Positions 52,694 through 61,233 of a stretch of 64,000 nt of DNA are shown piece by piece. This DNA comes from CG2-30-36-16 sp964372115. GTDB lineage: Bacteria; Bacteroidota; Ignavibacteria; Ignavibacteriales; Ignavibacteriaceae. The stretch is from positions 62,001 through 126,000 of the forward strand of contig CAYJPN010000004.1 of NCBI GenBank assembly GCA_964372115.1. Reading direction: 5' to 3'. A program made the translations under genes and the position numbers. The notes beneath the pieces are model-generated. The model made no database searches and had not been told where the DNA came from. It saw only the letters and a program-made list of their open reading frames with translations. Positions within the stretch are counted from its first letter, which is position 1. Each line of letters begins with the position of its first letter.

Positions 52694-55600
52694 TTGACCA
52701 GCGAAGAACTTAATGAATTATTAGACGAAGCTTACGAACACCTGCGGCAGGGCAGATATAGAATGGCTTTAACCTCGGCAAAACGCGTGCACGAGCAGCG
52801 CCCCGAAGATTTTAATGCTGTGTGCTGTTTAGCCTGGGCTACTTTAGAAAATGGAAATCCTTACCAGGCTTTAGAACTTGCAAATCTTGCAGTTCAAATA
52901 AGCCACGAAGCGGTTGACAGCCGATTATACAGAGGATTTCTTTTAATGCGCATGGGTTTGTTCGAAGGCGCTATTTCCGATCTTGATTGGGCAATTGATA
53001 AAAAACCCTCCCTTCTTTCGTGGGCACATTTAAATAAAGCCCGCGCTCTTGCAGGACTCGAAAGATATTTTGAGGGTCTTGAAGAAATAGACAAAGCAAT
53101 CGAAATTGATGGTGAGGAGAATAAAAAATTATTCAGTGTGCGCGAATGGTTTAGGCGGATTTTAGGTTACGGCGAAAATTTTTTTAGCGGAATATTTAAT
53201 AAAAAAAAATCAATGCTTCAAGAAGCGGAAGAGGCTCTTCATCAAAAGGAATATTGGTATACTTTGTGGGCTGCACGCGATTGTTTGAATTCTCCCGCTC
53301 AGCAGGATGAACATAGACACGCGCATATATTAGAACTTGAAGCATTGCTCGGTATGTTTCAACTACGAACAGCGGAAGAACACGCCCGCAATTTAAAACC
53401 ATTTTTAGGGGAAGAAGAACGTTTTCAGGATGTCTATCAAAGGATACTAAAAACAACAGCCTCACTGCGCAACGAACCAAAGATAGAGGAAGAATTAATT
53501 TTCCCCGGAAAAATCCGGACAGATTTTGAACGTTATCCCAACCAGTTATTCAATATTTTCCACGCTAAATTTTTTGATTATGTGGAGAGTAACTACTCAG
53601 GTAAGCGTACATATCTTTTAAAATTTATGGAGGGCGATGTCCGTTATATAGGATTAGAAGTTTGTATCGACAATCCGTTTTTTGGCAATAAAAATATTAA
53701 TATTGATGGTACAGTTGCCTGGTATTTAAATAATCTTTTAATAGGCAAGCATGATTTTATTCTTCAAATAAAAAAAGAATGGCAAGTACTTGAATTTGTG
53801 CAAAGCTGGGGTTCTGAAACCTCGGAGTACTGGCAACGCGGGCAGGGGCGCGTAGAAATATTTCTTAACAATGTTCCGGTCGCCTGCCGGTGGTTCGGAA
53901 TAGATGAGAGCGAAGTTGTAAATTTCGAAAAGTCTGAAGTTGGTGATGGTAAAGTTGAGAATTATGAAATTCAAACAACCGAGCAGCCTAACATCGTAAA
54001 AGAAGCATCGGAAAAACCGCAGGAAGTAAAATCCCTCGAAGAATTACTCGATGAATTAAATGCTTTTACAGGTCTTCAAAATGTAAAACAATCGATGAAA
54101 GATTTTGTTGATTATTTACAATACATAAAGGAAAGAAAAAAGCTTGGTTTAAAAACCTCCGATGATCTTTCAGTTCATGCGGTTTTTCTTGGAAACCCAG
54201 GCACCGGTAAAACTACAGTAGCCCGGTTGCTCGGAAAAATATTCAAAGCGATGGGACTGTTGCGCAACGGACACGTGATTGAAGTTGACAGAGCCGGACT
54301 CGTCGGGCAGTTTATTGGGGAGACTGCACAAAAAACAGACAAAGTAATTAATGAAGCATTGGGCGGATTATTATTTATTGATGAAGCTTATAATTTAAAA
54401 AAGAGTGGTGTTCAAAATGATTTTGGACAGGAAGCAATAGATATTCTATTAAAACGTATGGAAGATAAAGCAGGTGAGTTTGTGGTTATTGCCGCCGGCT
54501 ACCCTGAAGAGATGCAAACGTTTCTTGGTTCGAACCCGGGGTTAAAATCAAGATTCAGTCATTTCTTTACATTCGAGGATTACACGCCGGACGAGATGAT
54601 TGAAATATTTAGGCAGTTTGCTCAAAAGGAGGAGTATGCTGTTTCCGCTGAATCTTTGAAGCTTATCAAAAAAGAGTTTGTTAATCATTATCGAAAAAGA
54701 GACGCATCATTCGGTAACGCAAGGCTTGTGCGAAATTACTACTCCGAATCAAAACTCCAATTGAGTAAACGCGTTCTTCGGATGCCAGAGGAAAACCGAA
54801 CCAAAGAGGCTATGACAACAATCGATTCGGAAGATATTGTTGCCATCCTGCAAACCGTGTCATCAAAATTAATAAGTTTTGATATTGATGAGGAAGCGCT
54901 TGCAAAATCATTAAATAAACTAAACAGTCTTTCGGGTCTTGCCTCTGTTAAGAAAGAGATAAATGAAATTGTAAAACTTGCACGTTTTTACATTGAGCAG
55001 GGTGAAAATCCGAGAGAAAAATTTTCCTCTCATTTTTTATTCCTTGGGAACCCCGGCACCGGTAAAACAACTATTGCAAGATTATTCAGCGAAATTTATA
55101 ACGCCCTCGGTATATTAGAAAAGGGGCATCTTATTGAAACGGATCGTCAGGGTTTGGTTAGCGCTTATGTGGGACAGACTGCAATAAAAACAAAAGAAAT
55201 GATTGATAAAGCTATAGGCGGCACCTTGTTTATTGATGAGGCATATGCCATCACAAAAAAAGGGGATAGCAATGATTTTGGGAATGAAGCGATAGATACA
55301 CTTCTAAAAAGAATGGAAGATGACCGTGGAAAGTATATAGTTATAGCTGCAGGTTACACAGGCGAAATGCAGAGATTCATTGAAAGCAACCCGGGATTAA
55401 AATCACGGTTTACACGTCAGTTAAATTTTGAAGATTATAAACCCGACGAGTTATTTGAAATTGCCAAACTAAGTTTTGCCGAAAAAAATTATGTGCTTGA
55501 AGAAGATACTGTTGAACCGTTAAAAAAATATTTTGAAAAAATCTTTGCCTCGCGCGATAAATTTTTCGGTAATGCGAGAATGGTAAGAAACCTTGTTGAG

Positions 55601-56575
55601 AGTACCTTAAAGAGTCATTTATTGCGGATTGCTGATTTTCCTCCATCGGAACGGCATGAAGAGGTGATGAAAGTAATTACACTTCAAGACATGAATGAAT
55701 TTATTTCGCTTCCGAATGAAAAAGCAAATGTAAAAATTGAAGGTGATCCTGTTTTACTCGACCAATATTTGCTGGAACTTAATGAATTAATAGGTCTTGA
55801 AAGTGTTAAACTGAATATTTCAAAATTAATGAGCAGTTTAAAAGTTGCCAAACTTCGCAAAGAACGTGGTCTAAAAACTATTCCTAAAAATCTTAACGCG
55901 GTTTTCGCCGGCTGCAGGGGAAGCGGTAAGACCACAGTAGCTAAAATTTATGGAAAAATTTTAAAGGAAATGGGCATACTTGAAAAAGGGCATATAATTA
56001 GCACAGATGCTAATAGTTTAGTTTCATCTTACCCAGGACAAACCGCTGAGAAAACAGAAGCGTTTGTTAAAAAGGCTTGCGGAGGGATATTATTTATTGA
56101 GGAAGTTTATAATCTCGGTTTCGGTCTAAATGAACCGGGCTACGAGGTTTTTAATACCATATTTAATCGAGGGGACTGCAACGAAGAAAATTTTGTTACA
56201 ATCATCACGGGTTATGAAGAAGAGTTAAAAAATTATTTATCGCTTCATTCAGCACTGCAAAATCAATTCCCCAATTATTTTTTGTTTGAAGATTTTACGC
56301 CCCGGCAGATGCTCGAGATTGCTCTTACAATATCTTCAAAGCATGGTTATAAACTTGATGAGGGAGCCTGGCAGCTTTTACTTGAAATATTTAATAAGAT
56401 GTACGACAACCGAACCTATACATTTGGAAATGCGGTAACTGTTAAGAATATTTTTTATAAAGTTATTGCAAACCAGGAAGAAAGAATTCTGGCATTACAT
56501 AGAGTAAAAGATGAAGATTTGACAACCATAATGTTCAGCGATGTAGATAAAGTTGATTTAACCGAGTTTTTTTAA
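52694..56575 (+). CDS. TPR plus three CbxX/CfxQ-type AAA+ modules
   Basis: 1293 residues in one chain: TPR-like repeats (1-150 and about 170-260), a beta-rich domain of unknown type (about 265-405, EVCIDNPFFGNKN, GTVAWYLNN), and three AAA+ domains of the CbxX/CfxQ (also EccA) group. Module 1: Walker A GNPGTGKTT (500-508), Walker B LFIDEAYN, GLKSRF. Module 2: 785-793, LFIDEAYA, GLKSRF. Module 3: GCRGSGKTT (1073-1081), but Walker B is LFIEEVYN and the SRF arginine is replaced by NQF. Pore-loop motifs GQFIGETAQKT, SAYVGQTAIKT and SSYPGQTAEKT are kept. Start: TTG with GGAG 7 bases upstream. Cytosolic remodelling ATPase; target unknown. No Rubisco or ESX genes nearby. Confidence 0.9.
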   Translation: MTSEELNELLDEAYEHLRQGRYRMALTSAKRVHEQRPEDFNAVCCLAWATLENGNPYQALELANLAVQISHEAVDSRLYRGFLLMRMGLFEGAISDLDWAIDKKPSLLSWAHLNKARALAGLERYFEGLEEIDKAIEIDGEENKKLFSVREWFRRILGYGENFFSGIFNKKKSMLQEAEEALHQKEYWYTLWAARDCLNSPAQQDEHRHAHILELEALLGMFQLRTAEEHARNLKPFLGEEERFQDVYQRILKTTASLRNEPKIEEELIFPGKIRTDFERYPNQLFNIFHAKFFDYVESNYSGKRTYLLKFMEGDVRYIGLEVCIDNPFFGNKNINIDGTVAWYLNNLLIGKHDFILQIKKEWQVLEFVQSWGSETSEYWQRGQGRVEIFLNNVPVACRWFGIDESEVVNFEKSEVGDGKVENYEIQTTEQPNIVKEASEKPQEVKSLEELLDELNAFTGLQNVKQSMKDFVDYLQYIKERKKLGLKTSDDLSVHAVFLGNPGTGKTTVARLLGKIFKAMGLLRNGHVIEVDRAGLVGQFIGETAQKTDKVINEALGGLLFIDEAYNLKKSGVQNDFGQEAIDILLKRMEDKAGEFVVIAAGYPEEMQTFLGSNPGLKSRFSHFFTFEDYTPDEMIEIFRQFAQKEEYAVSAESLKLIKKEFVNHYRKRDASFGNARLVRNYYSESKLQLSKRVLRMPEENRTKEAMTTIDSEDIVAILQTVSSKLISFDIDEEALAKSLNKLNSLSGLASVKKEINEIVKLARFYIEQGENPREKFSSHFLFLGNPGTGKTTIARLFSEIYNALGILEKGHLIETDRQGLVSAYVGQTAIKTKEMIDKAIGGTLFIDEAYAITKKGDSNDFGNEAIDTLLKRMEDDRGKYIVIAAGYTGEMQRFIESNPGLKSRFTRQLNFEDYKPDELFEIAKLSFAEKNYVLEEDTVEPLKKYFEKIFASRDKFFGNARMVRNLVESTLKSHLLRIADFPPSERHEEVMKVITLQDMNEFISLPNEKANVKIEGDPVLLDQYLLELNELIGLESVKLNISKLMSSLKVAKLRKERGLKTIPKNLNAVFAGCRGSGKTTVAKIYGKILKEMGILEKGHIISTDANSLVSSYPGQTAEKTEAFVKKACGGILFIEEVYNLGFGLNEPGYEVFNTIFNRGDCNEENFVTIITGYEEELKNYLSLHSALQNQFPNYFLFEDFTPRQMLEIALTISSKHGYKLDEGAWQLLLEIFNKMYDNRTYTFGNAVTVKNIFYKVIANQEERILALHRVKDEDLTTIMFSDVDKVDLTEFF

Positions 56576-56670
56576 ATGAAGCCTATTTACGTCAAATGTT
56601 TTTCTAACGAATTCCACAATAAATAGACCACTACAACTTAATATGAAAATAAAAAATCTAAAGGAAATGT

Positions 56671-57108
56671 ATGAAGGATAAATATTTAATAGCCGCCATT
56701 GATGAAGCTAAAAAAGGGCTTAGTGAAGGAGGTATTCCTATTGGTTCTGTTCTGGTAAAAAACGGAGAGATTATCGGCGGAGGTCATAATAAAAGAGTGC
56801 AAGAACTCAATCCGATGATACATGCAGAAATTGACTGCTTAATGAATGCCGGAAGAATCGGTTCGTACAGGGGAACCGAATTATATTCCACTCTTATGCC
56901 GTGTTATTTATGTGCAGGAGCGGTTGTACAATTCGGTATAAAAAAAGTTTATGCAGGCGAGTCGGTTACATTTGATGGTGCAAAGGAATTTATGGAATCG
57001 CATGGTGTGGAAGTTATCGATCTTAATGATGAAGAGTGCATTGCAATGATGAAGGATTTTATTACAAAAAACCCTGAACTCTGGAACGAGGATATTGGAG
57101 AGTTATAA
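56671..57108 (+). CDS. Cytosine deaminase, yeast Fcy1-like (CDA fold)
   Basis: 145 residues of the cytidine-deaminase fold: zinc ligands His51 and catalytic Glu53 in HAEIDCL, and Cys78/Cys81 in TLMPCYLCAGAVVQF. The C-terminal half AGESVTFDGAKEFMESHGVEV, split here, and LWNEDIGEL at the end resemble the yeast cytosine deaminase and its bacterial relatives, in contrast to tRNA-A34 deaminases, which lack that tail. It would convert cytosine to uracil for salvage. It follows the AAA+ gene by 95 bases and ends at a bidirectional terminator shared with groEL. A guanine-deaminase role cannot be excluded. Confidence 0.82.
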   Translation: MKDKYLIAAIDEAKKGLSEGGIPIGSVLVKNGEIIGGGHNKRVQELNPMIHAEIDCLMNAGRIGSYRGTELYSTLMPCYLCAGAVVQFGIKKVYAGESVTFDGAKEFMESHGVEVIDLNDEECIAMMKDFITKNPELWNEDIGEL

Positions 57109-57112
57109 AAAA

Positions 57113-57138
57113 AAAGGCGAGGTAAAAACCTCGCCTTT
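57113..57138. terminator. Bidirectional terminator between deaminase and groEL
   Basis: AAAGGCGAGGT pairs with ACCTCGCCTTT around four A. A-run on the left gives a T-tract on the minus strand, so it serves groEL well; on the plus strand TTTAATTTG follows. Confidence 0.9.
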
Positions 57139-57164
57139 AATTTGTAAATTGGGAAACAGGGGAA

Positions 57165-58805
57165 TTAATACATTCCGCCCATATCACCCATACCGCCGCC
57201 TGGCATTGGAGGCATAGCAGATTCTTTTTCTTTCTTCTCATAAACAACTGCTTCAGTTGTAATAAGTAAAGAAGCTACTGAGGCTGCATTTTCCAACGCG
57301 GTTCTTGTAACTTTTGTAGGATCGATAACGCCAGATTTGATTAAGTTTTCATAAACTTCCGTAGCTGCGTTAAATCCAAAGTCGTCCTTTCCTTCTCTAA
57401 CTTTTTGAAGAACAACCGATCCGTCTAATCCGGCGTTGTTTACAATCTGTCTTAAGGGTTCTTCGAGAGCTTTCATAATTATCTTAACACCGGTATTCTG
57501 ATCGATGTTGTCACCTTTTACATTTTCAATAACTTTTATTGCTCTTACAAAAGCGACGCCGCCGCCTGCAACAATACCTTCTTCAACTGCAGCACGTGTA
57601 GCATGAAGTGCATCTTCAACGCGCGCTTTCTTCTCTTTCATTTCAACTTCGGTTGAAGCGCCTATTTTAAGAACTGCAACACCGCCAGAAAGTTTTGCTA
57701 ATCTTTCCTGAAGTTTTTCTTTGTCGTAATCGCTAGTTGTTTTTTCAATCTGAGCCTTAATTTCATTAATTCTCTTTTTGATATCGTCGCCTGTTCCGGC
57801 ACCCTCAACAACAGTAGTATTGTCTTTATCAATTACAATTTTTTTAGCTGTCCCAAGGTAAGAAACAGTTGCGTTTTCTAACTTGAAACCGCGTTCTTCG
57901 CTGATAACAGTACCGCCAGTAAGAACAGCGATATCTTCAAGCATAGCTTTTCTTCTGTCGCCAAAACCAGGAGCTTTAACTGCGGCAACTTTTAGAGTTC
58001 CGCGAATTTTATTAACTACTAAAGTAGCAAGAGCTTCGCCTTCAAGGTCTTCGGCAATTATTAAAAGAGAGCGACCTTGCTGAGCAACTTTTTCAAGCAC
58101 AGGAAGGAGATCTTTCATTGCAGAAATCTTTTTGTCGTGAATTAAGATGAAAGGATCTTCAAGGATTGTTTCCATTGTTTCGGTATTGGTTACAAAGTAA
58201 GGCGAAAGGTAACCGCGGTCAAACTGCATACCTTCAACTACTTCAAGACCGGTTTCTGTACCTTTTGCTTCTTCAACTGTTATAACGCCGTCTTTACCGA
58301 CTTTTTCCATTGCACTTGCAATTAAATCACCGATAGATTTATCGTTGTTAGCTGATATAGAACCAACCTGTGCGATTTCATTTTTACCTTCAACCTCGCG
58401 GCTGATAGATTTTAAATGTTCAACAACTTTAGTTACCGCTAAATCGATACCTCTTTTTAAATCCATAGGGTTAGCGCCGGCAGTTACGTTCTTTAAACCT
58501 TCTCTATAGATAGCTTGAGCAAGAACTGTTGCTGTTGTAGTTCCGTCACCGGCAACATCGCTGGTTTTCGAAGCAACTTCGCGAACCATCTGTGCGCCCA
58601 TATTTTCTACTGCGTCTTCGAGTTCTATTTCTTTAGCAACCGATACACCGTCTTTTGTAACAGTAGGTGCGCCGAATTTTTTTTCTAATATAACATTACG
58701 ACCTTTTGGTCCTAGTGTAACTTTAACAGCATTAGCTAATTTATCCACACCTTTTTTTAGTTTGGTGCGTGCTTCGCTGTCGAATTCAATTAATTTTGAA
58801 GCCAT
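57165..58805 (-). CDS. groL: Chaperonin GroEL
   Basis: The 60-kDa subunit of the cytosolic folding chamber. 546 residues with DGTTTATVLAQAI (nucleotide pocket, about 87-99), KGRNVILEKKFGAPTVTKDG, and the glycine/methionine-rich C-terminal tail GGGMGDMGGMY. It follows groES after 37 bases and shares its CIRCE-controlled promoter. Nothing unusual is seen; it is a single-copy-type, housekeeping GroEL. Confidence 0.99.
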   Translation of the reverse strand: MASKLIEFDSEARTKLKKGVDKLANAVKVTLGPKGRNVILEKKFGAPTVTKDGVSVAKEIELEDAVENMGAQMVREVASKTSDVAGDGTTTATVLAQAIYREGLKNVTAGANPMDLKRGIDLAVTKVVEHLKSISREVEGKNEIAQVGSISANNDKSIGDLIASAMEKVGKDGVITVEEAKGTETGLEVVEGMQFDRGYLSPYFVTNTETMETILEDPFILIHDKKISAMKDLLPVLEKVAQQGRSLLIIAEDLEGEALATLVVNKIRGTLKVAAVKAPGFGDRRKAMLEDIAVLTGGTVISEERGFKLENATVSYLGTAKKIVIDKDNTTVVEGAGTGDDIKKRINEIKAQIEKTTSDYDKEKLQERLAKLSGGVAVLKIGASTEVEMKEKKARVEDALHATRAAVEEGIVAGGGVAFVRAIKVIENVKGDNIDQNTGVKIIMKALEEPLRQIVNNAGLDGSVVLQKVREGKDDFGFNAATEVYENLIKSGVIDPTKVTRTALENAASVASLLITTEAVVYEKKEKESAMPPMPGGGMGDMGGMY

Positions 58806-58842
58806 TATTTATTTCTCCATTTATTTATTTCAAAAATATCAA

Positions 58843-59139
58843 TTAACCAATTTTTGCGAAAATATCGCTTTCTCTCATTATCAAATATTCTGTTCCTTCA
58901 ACAGTAACTTCTGTACCGCTGTATTTGCCGTACAAAACTTTATCGCCAACCTTAAGTTCCATCTTTACAATTTTTCCATCTTCAGCAATTCTGCCCGGTC
59001 CAATTGCTATAACTGTTCCTTCAATAGGCTTTTCTTTTGCGATATCAGGTAGTATGATTCCGCCTTTTGTTTTTTCTTCAGCTTCCATTGGTTTTACAAT
59101 TACTCTGTCAGCTAAAGGTGTTAAATTTATTTGAGACAT
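58843..59139 (-). CDS. groS: Co-chaperonin GroES
   Basis: 98 residues. The GroES cap binds the GroEL ring. Core motifs: LADRVIVKPMEAEEKTKGG with the mobile loop following (GGIILPDIAKEKP), VGDKVLYGKYSGTEV, and YLIMRESDIFA. An AGGACTAAT-type site, with GGAGG 7 bases before the ATG, supports the start. First gene of the groES-groEL operon. Confidence 0.98.
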   Translation of the reverse strand: MSQINLTPLADRVIVKPMEAEEKTKGGIILPDIAKEKPIEGTVIAIGPGRIAEDGKIVKMELKVGDKVLYGKYSGTEVTVEGTEYLIMRESDIFAKIG

Positions 59140-59181
59140 AATTAGTCCTCCGTTTAGTTTATAAAAAATTTATAAAATGTA

Positions 59182-59208
59182 TTAGCACTCTTAAAAGATG
59201 AGTGCTAA
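59182..59208 (-). promoter_or_regulatory. CIRCE element (HrcA operator)
   Basis: The perfect inverted repeat TTAGCACTC-N9-GAGTGCTAA is the consensus CIRCE. It overlaps the promoter -10 by two bases and lies 43 bases before the groES ATG, so HrcA should repress the operon until heat or unfolding stress titrates it. Confidence 0.98.
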
Positions 59209-59235
59209 TATACAGCCAGAACTAAAAATTGTCAA
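59207..59235 (-). promoter_or_regulatory. groES sigma-70 promoter
   Basis: On the minus strand TTGACA (59235-59230) and TATATT (59212-59207) are separated by 17 bases, with start expected inside the CIRCE element. Confidence 0.88.
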
Positions 59236-59364
59236 GTCAATGAACACCGGTAGTTATTAAACGACCGTTAATGCATAATAAAGAATTAGAATATTTTTAA
59301 ATTTGATGGCAAAACATGATATTAGTTTAATTATTTTTATGAAAAACAAAAAAAAAATTTATTA

Positions 59365-60144
59365 ATGATTAAATCCGAATTAAAAAAACTGCTTGCTATA
59401 ACCAGGGAACTTGATAAAAAAGTTGTAGTAGTTTTTCTAGCGGTAGCTGTTTTACAGACAATCTCATGGTATTACACTTCCAGGGTGTTTTTCCGTGTGA
59501 ACATCTTTAATCGGTTTGAGTACTCTCAAAATGTTTATCTAATTGAGTATCTATATTGGTTCTTCGGCGACTTTTTAACCTTTTTTGTTTTAAGTTCTTT
59601 AATAATAAAATTTGTTTTAAAAGAAAAAATAAAAGACTATGGTTTTACCACAGGCAATTTTTTAATCGGGATAAAATTTACACTTTTGTTTTTAGTTGTA
59701 ATGATTCCAATTGTTTGGGTCGTATCATCATATCCGGAGTTTGCCGCTACATACCCGCAGTATAAGGCAGCAAGAGACTCGTGGGTAACATTTTTTATTT
59801 TTGAAACCGGGATGCTTATTTATATGTTTGCGTGGGAGTTTATTTGGCGCGGATTTATGCTTTTTGGTTTAGAAAAAAAATTCGGATATTACACCGTGTT
59901 CATTCAAATGATTCCTTTTCTTATTCTTCATAACGGCAAACCCGCCGGTGAAACTTTTGGAGCAATAATAGCTGGTATTGCTCTTGGTGTTCTTGCTTTG
60001 AGAACCCGGTCGTTTCTTTATGGGGTAATAATTCACGAAGCTGTTATGTTCAGTATAAATTTATTTTCAACGCTTCGATATAAAACCGGAGACTATGGGA
60101 TTGGAATTAATTCAATTGTTAAATTAGTAAAAGAAATTTTTTAA
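59365..60144 (+). CDS. CPBP-family intramembrane metalloprotease
   Basis: 259 residues with about seven hydrophobic helices. The CPBP/Abi motif 1 appears as EFIWRGFML (the second Glu of EExxxR is Phe here), followed by FLILHNGKP and, near the end, HEAVMFSINL with the last metal-binding His. Such proteins cut or modify membrane substrates; some give bacteriocin self-immunity. The substrate here is unknown. The gene starts 225 bases after groES, divergent, and precedes pdxJ by 12 bases, so both are likely co-transcribed. Confidence 0.85.
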   Translation: MIKSELKKLLAITRELDKKVVVVFLAVAVLQTISWYYTSRVFFRVNIFNRFEYSQNVYLIEYLYWFFGDFLTFFVLSSLIIKFVLKEKIKDYGFTTGNFLIGIKFTLLFLVVMIPIVWVVSSYPEFAATYPQYKAARDSWVTFFIFETGMLIYMFAWEFIWRGFMLFGLEKKFGYYTVFIQMIPFLILHNGKPAGETFGAIIAGIALGVLALRTRSFLYGVIIHEAVMFSINLFSTLRYKTGDYGIGINSIVKLVKEIF

Positions 60145-60156
60145 AGGACTTAAAAA

Positions 60157-60873
60157 ATGAGATTCGCATTAAATATAGATCATATTGCCACACTTAGAAA
60201 CGCACGCGGGGCAAATCAACCTGACCCGGTTACTGTGGCTTTAATTGCAGAGCAAGCTGGCGTTGACGGTATCGTTGTTCACCTGCGTGAAGATAGGCGG
60301 CACATCAATGAAAGAGATGTGCGTCTTTTAAGAGAACTGATTACGACTAAACTCGATCTTGAAATGGCAGCCATTGATGAAATAGTAAAAATCGCTTGCG
60401 ATATCGGTCCTGAACTTGCGACGATAGTTCCGGAGCGCCGACAGGAATTAACAACCGAGGGGGGAGTAAATGTACTCGATAATATTTTACATTTAAAAAA
60501 TACCATTATCGAATTACACGAAGCTGATATTGAAGTTTCATTGTTTATCGAACCTGATATTGAGAATATTAATGCCTCTGCCGAAATTGGCGCCGATTTT
60601 ATCGAGTTGCACACCGGTGTTTTTTCGAATGCATTAAGCGAAGAAGAACAGTATGATGAATTGGAAAAAATCCGGCTGGCTGCCAGGCAGGCAAAAAAAC
60701 TCGGGTTAAGCGTAAACGCAGGGCACGGCTTGGATTACCAAAATATAAAAGTTTTTAGAGAACTGACCGATATTGATGAAGTTAGTATTGGGCATGCCGT
60801 AATAGCACGCGCGGCTATAGTTGGTATTGATGAGGCGGTAAAAGAAATGATCCGTTTAATTAACTCCAATTAA
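60157..60873 (+). CDS. pdxJ: Pyridoxine 5'-phosphate synthase
   Basis: PdxJ condenses 1-deoxyxylulose-5-phosphate with aminoacetone-3-phosphate to form PNP in the DXP-dependent B6 pathway. The (beta/alpha)8 barrel is recognised by LNIDHIATLRNARG, GVDGIVVHLREDRRHI, TIVPERRQELTTEGG and SVNAGHGLDYQN. The 238-residue length is normal. The gene follows the CPBP gene by 12 bases. No other B6 gene lies in the window. Confidence 0.98.
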   Translation: MRFALNIDHIATLRNARGANQPDPVTVALIAEQAGVDGIVVHLREDRRHINERDVRLLRELITTKLDLEMAAIDEIVKIACDIGPELATIVPERRQELTTEGGVNVLDNILHLKNTIIELHEADIEVSLFIEPDIENINASAEIGADFIELHTGVFSNALSEEEQYDELEKIRLAARQAKKLGLSVNAGHGLDYQNIKVFRELTDIDEVSIGHAVIARAAIVGIDEAVKEMIRLINSN

Positions 60874-60986
60874 ATTAAGTTGTTTTTGAGGTTAAAATTT
60901 AACAAACAGTTTTTTGTTTCAAGTATCATTTTATTTCTTTATTAGATAGTATAGCATGCGAAATTACGTACTTGAATTTAAAAATT

Positions 60987-61028
60987 ATGATGAATATGTT
61001 TTTTATGTTCTGTTCATCATTTTTTATT
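60987..61028 (+). terminator. Possible terminator downstream of pdxJ
   Basis: ATGATGAA pairs with TTCATCAT around an 18-base loop, followed by six T. It lies about 115 bases after the stop; the large loop makes it a weak candidate. Confidence 0.4.
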
Positions 61029-61036
61029 AGAATGAT

Positions 61037-61189
61037 TCAAGTTGATCGGTTCTATTTATAAACCGTTAAGACGGTTAGTTGTTTGAAGATTTCATCCATT
61101 AACCCCGGGATTAATCCCGGGGTTAATATCAATAAGAGCCTTATTTTTCAATCGTTTCAACGGTTTATCTTCAAAGGCGGTCAACTTGA
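61037..61189. repeat. Nested imperfect inverted-repeat element
   Basis: Three matching layers: TCAAGTTGA (61037) with TCAACTTGA (61181); ATAAACCGTT (61058) with AACGGTTTAT (61159), both 12 bases inside the first layer; and a perfect 30-base palindrome ATTAACCCCGGGATTAATCC... at 61098-61127 in the centre. AACCGT-TAAG-ACGGTT forms an extra hairpin on the left arm. It contains no gene and ends 44 bases before the next start. Confidence 0.75.
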
Positions 61190-61233
61190 GTGAATGATAT
61201 AATTTTTTTTGATAAATTATCTGCGGGATTTTT

